A DNA stretch of 15,703 nucleotides from Candidatus Hydrogenedentota bacterium (GCA_007130675.1 SLSB01000133.1:1-15703), one strand, 5' to 3'; counted from the first letter of the stretch, positions 1 through 7,344 are shown. Made by a program: numbers and translations. Notes: a model not told the origin generated them from the sequence alone.

Positions 1-973
1 CATGTTTGATTTCTACAGCCAGCGCGACCGGCCTTTTCTTCGCGAACAGCCGGACGGCGCCATCCGCCACATCGACGAGATCAACACCGAACACGCGATC
101 GACTTCCTCGACGGCTGCTCGGCCGAACAGCCGTTTTGCCTGTCAGTCAGTTTCAGCTCGACCCATGCCGAGGACGATGACCTCGAGAACCACTATCCCA
201 GCATCGAGGCGGTGAAGGATATGTTCGTGGACAGTATCTTCCCGCCGCCGCTGCTGGATAATCCCGAGATCTTTGAAAGCCATCCCGAGTTCTTGAAGAA
301 TTCATTGAACCGTGAGCGGTTTTTCTGGCGCTGGGACACCCCCGAGAAGTATCAGAGAAATATGCGGGGGTATTACCGCTTACTCGCTGGAGTCGACTAC
401 ATGATCGCCCAGATCATGGCCAAACTCGAGCAACAAGGCCTTGCGAACAATACCATCATCATCTACTCGAGCGACAACGGCTACTACATGGGTGAACGGG
501 GCTTCGCGGGGAAGTGGTCGCATTATGAAGAGTCGCTGCGCGTGCCGCTGATCATCTACGACCCGCGCATGCCTGAGAACCTGCGCGGGCGCGTTCTCGA
601 ACCGCTGGCGCTTAACATCGACCTGTCCTCGACCATGCTCGACATTGCTGGCGTCGAGGCCCCCGAGCGCTACCAGGGCCGTAGTCTGATGCCCTGGGTC
701 AACGGCGACACGCCCGCAGACTGGCGCACCGAGTTCTTCTGCGAACACCGCATGAACCACGAGAAGATCCCGACGTGGGAGGGGATTCGCCACGAGCACT
801 ACGTCTACGCTCGGTACGACGGGCAGACTCCGCCCTACGAATTCCTTCACGACCTCCAAAAGGACCCCTACCAGCTCCGCAATTATGCCCAGGACGACGC
901 CTATGCCGAGACTTTGGAGGAATTTCGCGAACGCTGCGGTGCCGCGGTGGAGAAGTACGAGACTGCCTTATAG
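1..973 (+). CDS. Sulfatase, C-terminal part (5' end outside the window)
   Basis: This is the 3' part of a type I sulfatase-family (alkaline-phosphatase fold) hydrolase, which would cleave sulfate esters from a carbohydrate or other substrate. The frame is open from base 2 to the TAG at 971-973, giving 323 visible residues. The first Met lies at the window edge and is probably internal, because the N-terminal metal-binding Asp pair and the CxPxR formylglycine motif are absent and must lie upstream. Counting from that Met, visible signatures are FSSTH near residue 51-55, the metal-binding SSDNG at 156-160 (Asp158, Asn159), and GKWSHYEES at 170-178, whose Lys171 fits the conserved substrate/metal-site lysine. 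The closing segment (YEFLHDLQKDPYQLRNYA) is the usual sulfatase C-terminal 'data line'. It converges on the small minus-strand gene 40 bp away, with no clear terminator between. Substrate is not predictable. The family is certain; the true start is unseen. Confidence 0.93.
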   Translation, partial: MFDFYSQRDRPFLREQPDGAIRHIDEINTEHAIDFLDGCSAEQPFCLSVSFSSTHAEDDDLENHYPSIEAVKDMFVDSIFPPPLLDNPEIFESHPEFLKNSLNRERFFWRWDTPEKYQRNMRGYYRLLAGVDYMIAQIMAKLEQQGLANNTIIIYSSDNGYYMGERGFAGKWSHYEESLRVPLIIYDPRMPENLRGRVLEPLALNIDLSSTMLDIAGVEAPERYQGRSLMPWVNGDTPADWRTEFFCEHRMNHEKIPTWEGIRHEHYVYARYDGQTPPYEFLHDLQKDPYQLRNYAQDDAYAETLEEFRERCGAAVEKYETAL

Positions 974-1013
974 AAATCAGGGGGGGGTCAGCGTTCCGCG
1001 ACCGCAGATTGCT

Positions 1014-1187
1014 CTACCCGTGGCGCAGAAACACGGTCACCGCGATCATCATGAGCAAGGCCAGACCGAACACGAGCATCCAGAGCGAGAAGACCGCGCT
1101 TTTGCTGATTCGCGGGATCGAGCGCGAGAACAGCAGCCAAGTGAGATAGACAAGCACCGCGCCCACCGCCAGCACTATCCACGGCAT
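1014..1187 (-). CDS. 57-residue two-helix membrane protein, function unknown
   Basis: A short reading frame of 57 codons starts at the ATG at 1187 and ends at the TAG at 1014-1016. Residues 3-21 (IVLAVGAVLVYLTWLLFSR) and about 31-54 (AVFSLWMLVFGLALLMMIAV and onward) are two strongly hydrophobic helices, joined by a short basic linker (RSIPRISKS) and closed by a basic RHG tail. It therefore looks like an inner-membrane hairpin protein. A good Shine-Dalgarno sequence (GGAGGTG, minus strand) lies 7 bases upstream. It starts 30 bases after the stop of the co-directional esterase gene, so it is probably the second gene of a two-gene operon. No family is recognised. It is shorter than the usual 60-codon cut-off, so automated annotation may omit it. 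Hydrophobic composition in two discrete blocks plus the ribosome-binding site argue against chance. Confidence 0.7.
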   Translation of the reverse strand: MPWIVLAVGAVLVYLTWLLFSRSIPRISKSAVFSLWMLVFGLALLMMIAVTVFLRHG

Positions 1188-1194
1188 CTGCGAA

Positions 1195-1201
1195 CACCTC
1201 C
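1195..1201 (-). promoter_or_regulatory. Ribosome-binding site of the 57-residue membrane protein
   Basis: On the minus strand the sequence reads GGAGGTG, 7 bases before the ATG at 1187. It is close to an ideal Shine-Dalgarno sequence and is the main evidence that the short frame is translated from that start. Confidence 0.65.
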
Positions 1202-1217
1202 GGGAATCAGGATACCA

Positions 1218-2099
1218 CTATTCGGTGCGCAGCGCCTTCAAAAAATCCAGGACTATCTTTGTCGGCGGATCATCTGGCTGCCCAAACTCGCGGTTGAGGC
1301 TCATATGGGTCTTGTCCTTCGCTGGATAGACCTCGGCGGGCACATTCGCGCGTGTCAGCGTTTCGGCGAAGGCCTCGGTTTGACCCCGGGCGATATCACG
1401 CGAGGCCACATAGACCAGAAGGAAAGGCGGGATATCTTTATTCGGCGCAACGTGGTTTATCGGAGAAGCGTCGAAATGTACAGCCGGGTCCGTGCCGAAG
1501 GCGTTGTGCAGAAGGGTTGTCATGGCCGGGCCGGGTAGCCGGAGGCGCGCGGGAATGTCATATGCAGTAGTGTCAAGGGGCACCACCCCGGACAGGATGC
1601 CTAAGTCTTTCCCCGCACTGCGCAAATAGCGTTCATCAACCCCAGCGAGAGCAACAAGGTGCGCTCCCGCTGAATGGCCCATCAGAAACAGTTTACTTGC
1701 ATCACCGCCGTATGCCCCGATGCTGTCATGCACCCACGCGATGGCGTTGGCGACATCTTGCACATGATCGGGATGCATGACATCGGGCGAGAGGCGGTAG
1801 TTCACGCTGACGAACACGTAACCCTCGGCGGTAAACCGGCCGGGCTTGGCGTGCACGGCGCTCTTGTCCCCGCGATGCCACCCGCCGCCGTGCACGTACA
1901 TTACAACAGGGTAGCCCGAGCCGGATGTGGGCGCGTAGATGTCCAGCGACAGCAGGTTGGGAGCCGTTCCACCCGCATCGGCATACAGGAGATCCCGCGT
2001 GATGCGCATGCTCTCCGCGGGGCAACCGCAGGCCGTTAACGAGAACAGAATGCCAACAAGTACTGATAGGACGAACCTAGGCGAAAAGCGTGAGTGCAT
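1218..2099 (-). CDS. Alpha/beta-hydrolase, esterase/lipase family, probable lipoprotein
   Basis: A 293-residue serine esterase of the alpha/beta-hydrolase fold, resembling the BD-FAE/hormone-sensitive-lipase-like group that hydrolyses acyl or feruloyl esters. The N-terminus (about residues 7-24) is a hydrophobic signal ending in a lipobox LTAC with Cys24, so export and lipid anchoring are likely. HGGGW at 70-74 is the oxyanion-hole motif, GHSAGAH at 141-147 is the nucleophile elbow with Ser143, Asp235 in ASRD is the likely acid, and His265 in KTHMSLN the likely base, in the order expected for the family. The ATG at 2099 is preceded by GGAGAAG at 2104-2110 (minus strand), which supports this start. 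The gene is divergent from the membrane protein at 2432 and 30 bp upstream of the 57-residue protein in the same direction. The actual ester substrate cannot be told. Family assignment is strong. Confidence 0.92.
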   Translation of the reverse strand: MHSRFSPRFVLSVLVGILFSLTACGCPAESMRITRDLLYADAGGTAPNLLSLDIYAPTSGSGYPVVMYVHGGGWHRGDKSAVHAKPGRFTAEGYVFVSVNYRLSPDVMHPDHVQDVANAIAWVHDSIGAYGGDASKLFLMGHSAGAHLVALAGVDERYLRSAGKDLGILSGVVPLDTTAYDIPARLRLPGPAMTTLLHNAFGTDPAVHFDASPINHVAPNKDIPPFLLVYVASRDIARGQTEAFAETLTRANVPAEVYPAKDKTHMSLNREFGQPDDPPTKIVLDFLKALRTE

Positions 2100-2431
2100 G
2101 AAACTTCTCCAATGTTCCCGCCAGTATGCCGGTCACACAGAAGTAAACCCGAAACACGCTAACAGGTTCCACAAGCGTACTACCCGGCAATGCATCGAGT
2201 ATACACCATGCACAGCCTTGATCATTTCGGGGCGTATTTGTAAGATAGCCCCGAAGCACCGTGGGGCCGTCGAGGGGACTCAAGGATAAGCCCAAGGTTG
2301 GAGCGGAAGAACAGAAACAAACGGCAGCGGCGCCTGCGCCGAGTCCTTGGGTTCGCATAGTAACCAAGGCTCCGGTCAGAGATTCGGGCAACGCCTGTGC
2401 CGGAACAACCACAGCGAGGAGCGACGATACC
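2100..2431. other. Divergent intergenic region with inverted repeats
   Basis: This 332-base gap separates two divergent genes and should hold promoters for both, although no convincing -35/-10 pair was recognised. It contains three inverted repeats: TTCGGGGC/GCCCCGAA at 2226-2255, CGGCG/CGCCG at 2328-2341, and CCTTGG/CCAAGG at 2345-2369. An upstream in-frame ATG at 2261 would extend the downstream protein by 57 residues, but that extension is low-complexity and has no ribosome-binding site, so it is treated as non-coding. Confidence 0.5.
2226..2255. repeat. Perfect 8-bp inverted repeat
   Basis: TTCGGGGC (2226-2233) is matched by GCCCCGAA (2248-2255) around an AT-rich 14-base centre. It could be an operator, a hairpin in a transcript leader or a decayed repeat; nothing in the sequence decides between these. 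Confidence 0.4.
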
Positions 2432-3406
2432 ATGAATCTGCAACTTGGCCGCGCGTTTGGCATTGTGATGAAAACGCTGCCGTATGTGCTTTACCGGGCG
2501 GCGGTGTACGGAGTGATCTGCGCGGTGTTTGCCGTATTGCTGCTGTTCCTCGCGCTGATCGGCTTCGTATTCGGTGGTGGCGCCGCGGTTGTTCTGTTCA
2601 TCATTGCGATGGCGGCGGGCGGTTTCGGCGCACGGCTCTTGCGCGAATACGTGCTCTATCTCCTACGCGCGGGGCACGTGGCCGTGATTACCGAACTGGT
2701 CGAGCAGGGACGCCTGCCCGAGGGTGTCAGCCAAACCAAATGGGGCGCCGACAAGGTCAAGACCTATTTCAAGGACATCAGTGTGCTGGCGCTGGTCGAT
2801 CAATTGATCAAGGGCATCATCCGCGCCGTAAACCGCCGTCTTTTCAATATCATGAAGATCTTGCCGCTGCCCGGCCTTGATGGTCTCGCCAAGGTGGTGC
2901 AGAAGGTGGTGGATTTCAGCTTGACGTACATCGATGAATCCATCCTGGCCTACACGTTCAAGACCAAGAACGAGCATGTCTACGATGCCGCGAAATCCGG
3001 CATCATTCTCTATTGCCAAGCGTGGAAAGGGCTGCTCACGAACGCTGTAGCCCTCACCGTGCTCAGCTATGCCTTTACCCTTGTCAGCGCGCTCATCTTC
3101 TTGATCCCCCTTGGGATCGTCGCGCTCATGCTGCCAGAGACATGGGGGTTCGCCAAGTTTGCCCTGTTTGTGCTTGCGCTGTTCATGGGCGTCTCGCTCA
3201 AGTGGATTCTGTTTGACCCCATCGCGTGCACATCCACCATTCTGACGTTTCTGGCCGAAACCGAACACATGACCCCCGACCCAATGTGGGAAAGCCGTAT
3301 CGAGTCGGTAAGCGGAAAATTCCGCGAACTGAAGGAAAAAGCCGCCGAGCAAGTCCAGGGAGACTCAGCGCCTGAAACGCCTCCCGAGGAACCAGCCACG
3401 GAATAG
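2432..3406 (+). CDS. Polytopic membrane protein of unknown function, 324 aa
   Basis: The start is the ATG at 2432, preceded by GAGGAG at 2416-2421. Hydrophobic segments lie at about residues 22-46, 50-66, 200-232 (long enough for one or two helices) and 238-262. A mostly amphipathic, partly basic region (about 75-195) separates the two membrane blocks and contains the striking stretch YIDESILAYTF (167-177). The C-terminal tail (285-324) is charged, rich in Glu and Pro, and probably cytoplasmic. There is no signal peptide. I do not recognise the family; the YIDESILAYTF region followed by a Trp-Lys and a hydrophobic block is distantly reminiscent of choline-transporter-like (SLC44/CTL) C-terminal parts, but too weakly to assign. 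It is divergent from the esterase and stands alone, with almost 300 bases before fabI. Confidence 0.85.
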   Translation: MNLQLGRAFGIVMKTLPYVLYRAAVYGVICAVFAVLLLFLALIGFVFGGGAAVVLFIIAMAAGGFGARLLREYVLYLLRAGHVAVITELVEQGRLPEGVSQTKWGADKVKTYFKDISVLALVDQLIKGIIRAVNRRLFNIMKILPLPGLDGLAKVVQKVVDFSLTYIDESILAYTFKTKNEHVYDAAKSGIILYCQAWKGLLTNAVALTVLSYAFTLVSALIFLIPLGIVALMLPETWGFAKFALFVLALFMGVSLKWILFDPIACTSTILTFLAETEHMTPDPMWESRIESVSGKFRELKEKAAEQVQGDSAPETPPEEPATE

Positions 3407-3698
3407 CGCCGGATCCTCGCGTTGGAACCCCCCCTTGGGGCAGAGTGTTTACGCACGGAGCCTGAACAACGGATGGGCCTGCTGCCTTCCGGTGCACCAA
3501 GGACCGGAAGACGAGGCTTCAGCAACAGGGCGCACTTGGCACTGTTTCGCCGTTTCCGTCGAGGCCTGCCGGTTGAAGCTTGTTCGCGGTTTTCATTCCC
3601 GGGGAAGATCTGCTAAGCTAGATATGGGGACCGATTAACGTTGCCGAAATGGGAATGTTTGTCGCGTATTCGGGAGAGAGATTCCACAGGAGAAGACC
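3407..3698. other. Intergenic region upstream of fabI with strong RNA-type structure
   Basis: No protein-coding frame here is convincing. The main content is a hairpin cluster at about 3477-3530 (listed separately). The last part carries the fabI ribosome-binding site (AGGAGAAG, 3688-3695). A promoter for the fabI cluster is expected here, but no clear -35/-10 pair was found. Confidence 0.4.
3477..3530. other. Nested hairpin, possible structured RNA or terminator
   Basis: A perfect 8-bp stem CTTCCGGT (3486-3493) / ACCGGAAG (3503-3510) closes a 9-base loop. It is nested within an outer pairing TGCTG (3480-3484) / CAGCA (3520-3524), with further weak complementarity outside. There is no U-tract, so it is not a standard terminator. 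Read on the minus strand it includes CCGGAAGGCAGCAG, which matches the 3' half of the SRP RNA core, but the conserved CAGG on the opposite side is missing (see rejected items). It lies between a membrane-protein gene and fabI and could be a leader element, an ncRNA or a decayed repeat. Confidence 0.3.
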
Positions 3699-4493
3699 AT
3701 GGCGGAAGGACTGCTGACCGGAAAGACCGGCGCAATACTGGGCGTTGCGAACGACCATTCAATCGCATGGGCGTGCGCAAGGGCATGTGCGAACGCCGGC
3801 GCCCAACTGGTGTTTAATTACTTGGGTGACCCGCTCGAAAAGCGGGTGAAGAAACTCTTAAGCAAGCATATGCCCGATGCCCCGGCCTACCCGTGTGACG
3901 TGTCCAAAGACGAAGACATTACGCAGTTCTTCGAGAACGTACGCAACCATTTCGACCGCTTGGATTTTGTCATTCATTCGCTGGCGTATGCCGATCGCGA
4001 AGACTTGCATCGCGACTTTCTTGGAACGCAGCGGGCGAATTTCGCCATGGCGCTGGACATCTCGGTCTATTCGCTGGTGGCCGTGGCGCGCGAAGCGGCC
4101 CCGATGATGACCCAAGGTGGCAGCATTGTGACCATGACCTACTTCGGCGCGGAAAAAGTGGTGCCCAACTATAACGTGATGGGCGTGGCGAAAGCCGCGC
4201 TCGAGGCCTCGGCGCGCTACTTGGCCAGCGACCTCGGCCCCAGTGGCATCCGGGTCAATTGCATCAGTGCGGGTCCCGTGCGCACGCTGTCGGCTTCGGC
4301 CATAGCCGGCGCGCGCGCCATCGGGAAATATGTCGAGGCGGTATCCCCCCTGGGCCGCAACATTGACGCGGCTGAAATCGGCGCCACAGCCCTCTATCTC
4401 GTTTCGGACTGGGCTTCCGGCATGACCGGTGAAGTGCTGCACGTTGACGCCGGGTGTAACATCATGGGCATGGGGCTGGCCGGCGTTGAATAG
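3699..4493 (+). CDS. fabI: Enoyl-[acyl-carrier-protein] reductase (NADH), FabI
   Basis: FabI reduces the trans-2-enoyl-ACP intermediate in the last step of each type II fatty acid elongation round and is cytosolic. The 264 residues are typical for the family. It is a short-chain dehydrogenase fold with the FabI-specific nucleotide motif GVANDHSIAW (15-24), Tyr148, the catalytic Tyr158 and Lys165 in YNVMGVAKA (the Tyr-x6-Lys spacing specific to FabI), and AGPVRTLSAS (191-200), which matches the AGPxRTLxA substrate-loop signature. Residue 96 in SLAYAD is Ala at the position where the E. coli enzyme has Gly93; Ala also occurs there in Gram-positive FabI proteins. The start is set by AGGAGAAG at 3688-3695. 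It is the first gene of a closely spaced plus-strand run, with 53 bases to the next gene. Identification is firm. Confidence 0.97.
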   Translation: MAEGLLTGKTGAILGVANDHSIAWACARACANAGAQLVFNYLGDPLEKRVKKLLSKHMPDAPAYPCDVSKDEDITQFFENVRNHFDRLDFVIHSLAYADREDLHRDFLGTQRANFAMALDISVYSLVAVAREAAPMMTQGGSIVTMTYFGAEKVVPNYNVMGVAKAALEASARYLASDLGPSGIRVNCISAGPVRTLSASAIAGARAIGKYVEAVSPLGRNIDAAEIGATALYLVSDWASGMTGEVLHVDAGCNIMGMGLAGVE

Positions 4494-4532
4494 CAATATG
4501 TAAATGAACAGACCAACTTCTCGTATACAGCA

Positions 4533-4537
4533 GGGAG
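4533..4537 (+). promoter_or_regulatory. Ribosome-binding site deciding a TTG start
   Basis: GGGAG lies 9 bases before the TTG at 4547. No ATG occurs in frame at the expected N-terminus of the kinase-fold protein, so this site supports initiation at TTG. Confidence 0.55.
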
Positions 4538-4546
4538 AATTGCTTT

Positions 4547-5503
4547 TTGGCGCCTAACCGCCCTACAACCAAACAGCTCCTGCAGTGCGTAGCGGTTCAT
4601 CTGAATGTGGACCCGGCGTCGATTTCGTTGGCTCCCATCCCGACGGGCAAGTTCAACGATTCGTATTACGTCCTCGCGAATAACCGCGAGTTCGTGCTTC
4701 GCGTTGCCCCATCGCGTAATGCGGTGTTTTGTTTCTACGAAAAGAACATGATGTGGCAGGAGACGCGCATCCACGAGCTTTTGCTCGAAAAGACGGCGGT
4801 GCCCGTAGCTCGGATTCACGTATTTGACAAAAGCCGCACACTGATCCCGCGCGACTTCCTGATCATGGGGCGTCTGCCCGGCATCGCCATGAGTGAGCTG
4901 ACACATATCGACGAAGACGCGGTGCTGCGGCAGGTGGGCGAGGCGCTCGCCGAAACCCATGCCCAGCACGGCGAACTTTACGGATACACCGGCGAGCATC
5001 GTCCTATGGACCCTCAACACTGCTGGGCGGACGCGTTCGTGATCATGTGGCGCAAACTGGTCGACGACGTCGTTTCGGTGGGATATTACGATGACGAAGA
5101 GCGAACCTTAATGCTCTCGACCCTCGACAAATACCTTGCACTGTTCGACCGCCCCGTGCCCGCGTCGCTGCTGCACATGGATGTATGGGCGCAGAATATT
5201 CTCGTGGATGGTGGCAGCACGCTCACCGGCCTTCTCGACTGGGACCGCGCCCTCTGGGGTGACCCCGAGATCGAGTTTGCCGTGCTGGATTACTGCGGCA
5301 TCTCGAAACCCGCATTCTGGGAGGGATATGGCGGCACGCGCGAAGATTCGCCCGAGGCGCGGGTGCGCAATTTCTTCTATCTGCTTTACGAGATGCAGAA
5401 GTATATTGTAATCCGCCACGGAAGGGGTCACGATCCCTATGGCGCAATGGCGCACAAGACTCAGGTGATGGAGATTATGCGGCGGATCCAGCAGATAGGC
5501 TGA
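4547..5503 (+). CDS. Aminoglycoside-phosphotransferase-fold kinase (APH family)
   Basis: A 318-residue protein of the APH/choline-kinase-like family, which transfers phosphate from ATP to a small molecule hydroxyl. The diagnostic catalytic loop LLHMDVWAQN (208-217) contains His210, Asp212 and Asn217 in the HxDxxxxN pattern, and LLDWDRALWGDP (229-240) carries the metal-binding Asp231 with Asp233. The N-lobe has a glycine-containing TGKFNDSYYV strand pair (33-42), and FVLRV (49-53), where Arg replaces the usual beta-3 Lys, as is common in this family. Glu72 may be the helix-C glutamate. The start is TTG with GGGAG upstream. It sits 53 bases after fabI and 42 bases before the ATPase. The substrate could be a sugar, an amino alcohol or an antibiotic; the context does not say, and calling it a resistance gene would not be supported. 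Confidence 0.88.
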   Translation: MAPNRPTTKQLLQCVAVHLNVDPASISLAPIPTGKFNDSYYVLANNREFVLRVAPSRNAVFCFYEKNMMWQETRIHELLLEKTAVPVARIHVFDKSRTLIPRDFLIMGRLPGIAMSELTHIDEDAVLRQVGEALAETHAQHGELYGYTGEHRPMDPQHCWADAFVIMWRKLVDDVVSVGYYDDEERTLMLSTLDKYLALFDRPVPASLLHMDVWAQNILVDGGSTLTGLLDWDRALWGDPEIEFAVLDYCGISKPAFWEGYGGTREDSPEARVRNFFYLLYEMQKYIVIRHGRGHDPYGAMAHKTQVMEIMRRIQQIG

Positions 5504-5505
5504 CG

Positions 5506-5526
5506 TGCCGCCGCGGCGGCAGTTTT
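5506..5526 (+). terminator. Perfect GC palindrome followed by a short T run
   Basis: TGCCGCCGCGGCGGCA (5506-5521) is a perfect 16-bp palindrome right after the kinase stop codon, followed by GTTTTC. As RNA it can form a 6-bp GC stem with a CGCG loop and a four-U tail. It could act as a weak terminator or attenuator between the kinase and the ATPase, or as a protein-binding palindrome. The T run is short, so strong termination is unlikely. Confidence 0.35.
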
Positions 5527-5531
5527 CGTGA

Positions 5532-5539
5532 GAGAAAGG
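5532..5539 (+). promoter_or_regulatory. Ribosome-binding site choosing the ATG at 5546
   Basis: GAGAAAGG lies 6 bases before the ATG at 5546. The in-frame GTG at 5528 has only the palindrome ahead of it and no Shine-Dalgarno sequence, so the ATG is preferred. Confidence 0.5.
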
Positions 5540-5545
5540 CAGGCC

Positions 5546-7300
5546 ATGCTCACGCGAGACGCACTCGAACAAACACTCCGCCGCATCGATGGGCGTGGAT
5601 ACAAAGCGTATCGGGACATCCAGAACGATTACCACTTCAACACGTTTTCTCTCCACATCGATCATGTGCAGGGCGACCCCTTCGCTACACCGTCGAAGGT
5701 ACGTGTCCGGGTGCCGCATCCTATTGCGCTCATCCCGGAGGACGGGCGAAGACACCGCGTGCGCCTGATGGCTACTGAAGACTATCTGGCACGTCAGGTG
5801 CGCGCTGCCATCCGCACCATCGCCCGCGGACACCGCGGCACGGGAAAGAGCGGCGCAATCGTAATCGACGCCGGTGGGCAGGAAGTGCTGCAACGAACGG
5901 CGGTGACCGTTCATCCGGACTGGGTGGAAGCGCGTTTGTCCATTGGACTGCCCGCCCATGGCCGTCGTATCTCGGGACGTGACGCCGAGGCCATGCTATG
6001 CGAAGAACTGCCAAGGATAGTAGAGCGCAGCCTTCTCTGGGCAGCACTGGACTCCGATGAAGCGCGGGCATTTGCCGATTGTGTCGAAAATCAGGAGCAT
6101 ATCCGCGAGAACCTCGAGCAACGCGGGCTCGTGGCGTTTGTGGCTGATGGCGCGTTACTTCCCCGGGTATCCGGTGTAAGCGACCTTCCCATGCCGCATG
6201 ATGACGCTATCGCATTTCGATCGCCTGAATCTTTGGCGGTTACGTTCGAGCTTCCCAACCCCTTGCCGGACGGCTCGGCCACCATCCATGGCATGGGTGT
6301 TCCCGAGGGCATCACTCTCATCACGGGAGGTGGCTATCACGGCAAGTCGACCCTGCTGCGGGCACTCGAGCGGGGAGTCTATCCGCACGTTCCTGGGGAC
6401 GGCCGCGAATATGTGGTCACACGGCACGACGCGGTCAAGATTCGCGCCGAGGACGGCCGCCGCGTCGAGAACACCGACATCAGCGCGTTCATCCGCAGCT
6501 TGCCTTACGGCCGCTCGACCCGGGAGTTTTCGACCGACGACGCCAGCGGCAGCACGAGCCAGGCGGCGAACATCGTCGAGGCCCTCGAGACAGGCTCGCG
6601 GCTCCTTCTGCTCGATGAAGACACTTCGGCCACCAACTTTATGGTGCGTGACGCGCGCATGCAAGCCCTCATACACGCCGAGCATGAACCGATCACGCCT
6701 TTCCTGGACCGCGCGGTTGAATTGCACACGGAACAAGGGGTGTCCACGATCCTCGTCATGGGAGGCTGCGGCGATTATCTCGACGTCGCGAATACCGTAA
6801 TCATGATGCGCGCCTATGTGCCTCACGACGCCACGGACGAGGCGCGGGCCGTGGCAGTCCAGCAGCCTTCGCAGCGTAAGAAGGAACACCCTGCTCCTGT
6901 GAAAGGCCTGACGCCGCGGATTCCCATTGCGGAGAGTTTTGACCCCTCACGCGGACGCAGGGAAGTCAAGATTGACGTGAAAGGCCTCTCAACGCTCCTG
7001 TTCGGGCGCAACCTCATCGAGCTGCGCGGTGTCGAACAACTCATTGACCTCAGTCAAACGCGAGCGGTCGGCTATGCCATACACCTTGCTTCCGAGCGTT
7101 TCATGACCGGCGAGAAGACCCTCAGCGAAGTGCTCGATGCGCTCGATGGCCTCTTGCTTGCGGAAGGCCTCGATGTGTTGGCCCCCTTCCGGCGGGGTGA
7201 GCAGCACCCGGGTGACTTTGCGTTTGCGCGCAGATACGAGATTGGCGCCGCAATAAACCGGTTGCGCACGGTTCAACTGAAGCAGATGCGAAACGATTGA
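5546..7300 (+). CDS. Predicted ATPase of the ABC class (COG3044 / ABC_ATPase family)
   Basis: This 584-residue protein belongs to the poorly understood COG3044 (Pfam ABC_ATPase) family, whose one well-studied relative is the trypanosome RNA-editing accessory protein MRB1590. It has no membrane helix and is probably cytosolic. Numbered from the GTG at 5528 (subtract 6 for the ATG at 5546): an N-terminal domain beginning LRRIDGRGYKAY (17-28), Walker A GGGYHGKST (267-275), an ABC-signature-like DASGSTSQA (338-346), Walker B with LLLLDEDTS (359-367, Asp363/Glu364), and MGGCGDYLDV (411-420), which is conserved in the family as the switch region. The linker 436-470 is basic and Pro-rich and leads to a C-terminal domain. 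All nucleotide-binding motifs are intact, so it should be active. The stop TGA lies 44 bases before the sulfatase ATG. RNA or nucleic-acid binding is inferred only from MRB1590. Confidence 0.92.
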   Translation: MLTRDALEQTLRRIDGRGYKAYRDIQNDYHFNTFSLHIDHVQGDPFATPSKVRVRVPHPIALIPEDGRRHRVRLMATEDYLARQVRAAIRTIARGHRGTGKSGAIVIDAGGQEVLQRTAVTVHPDWVEARLSIGLPAHGRRISGRDAEAMLCEELPRIVERSLLWAALDSDEARAFADCVENQEHIRENLEQRGLVAFVADGALLPRVSGVSDLPMPHDDAIAFRSPESLAVTFELPNPLPDGSATIHGMGVPEGITLITGGGYHGKSTLLRALERGVYPHVPGDGREYVVTRHDAVKIRAEDGRRVENTDISAFIRSLPYGRSTREFSTDDASGSTSQAANIVEALETGSRLLLLDEDTSATNFMVRDARMQALIHAEHEPITPFLDRAVELHTEQGVSTILVMGGCGDYLDVANTVIMMRAYVPHDATDEARAVAVQQPSQRKKEHPAPVKGLTPRIPIAESFDPSRGRREVKIDVKGLSTLLFGRNLIELRGVEQLIDLSQTRAVGYAIHLASERFMTGEKTLSEVLDALDGLLLAEGLDVLAPFRRGEQHPGDFAFARRYEIGAAINRLRTVQLKQMRND

Positions 7301-7332
7301 ACACCATCGAGCAAAGTTCTCACAGAGATCTT

Positions 7333-7338
7333 GGAGAG
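7333..7338 (+). promoter_or_regulatory. Ribosome-binding site choosing the sulfatase ATG at 7345
   Basis: GGAGAG lies 6 bases before the ATG at 7345. The frame is open back to a TTG at 7297 that overlaps the ATPase stop, but the 16 extra residues are unlike a sulfatase N-terminus, whereas NYIVFLTDDQG normally begins within a few residues of the start or signal peptide. Confidence 0.6.
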
Positions 7339-7344
7339 TATGTC

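Noticed and set aside
2261..2431. Longer start for the 324-residue membrane protein
   Set aside because: The 57 added residues are low-complexity and lack a ribosome-binding site, while GAGGAG precedes the ATG at 2432.
3471..3560. Minus-strand small SRP RNA gene
   Set aside because: The string CCGGAAGGCAGCAG fits the 3' half of the core, but the facing sequence is GUGC where CAGG is almost invariant, and the GGAA bases fall in a competing 8-bp stem. Kept only as a low-confidence structured element.
3480..3590. Cobalamin-type riboswitch upstream of fabI
   Set aside because: Fragments such as CCGGTG, GGCACTG and CCTGCCGG appear in a similar order, but the conserved GCCACTG and AGACCTGCC boxes are not intact and fabI has no link to cobalamin.
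4547..5503. Antibiotic resistance gene
   Set aside because: The APH fold covers many housekeeping kinases, and no mobile element or specific resistance signature is present.
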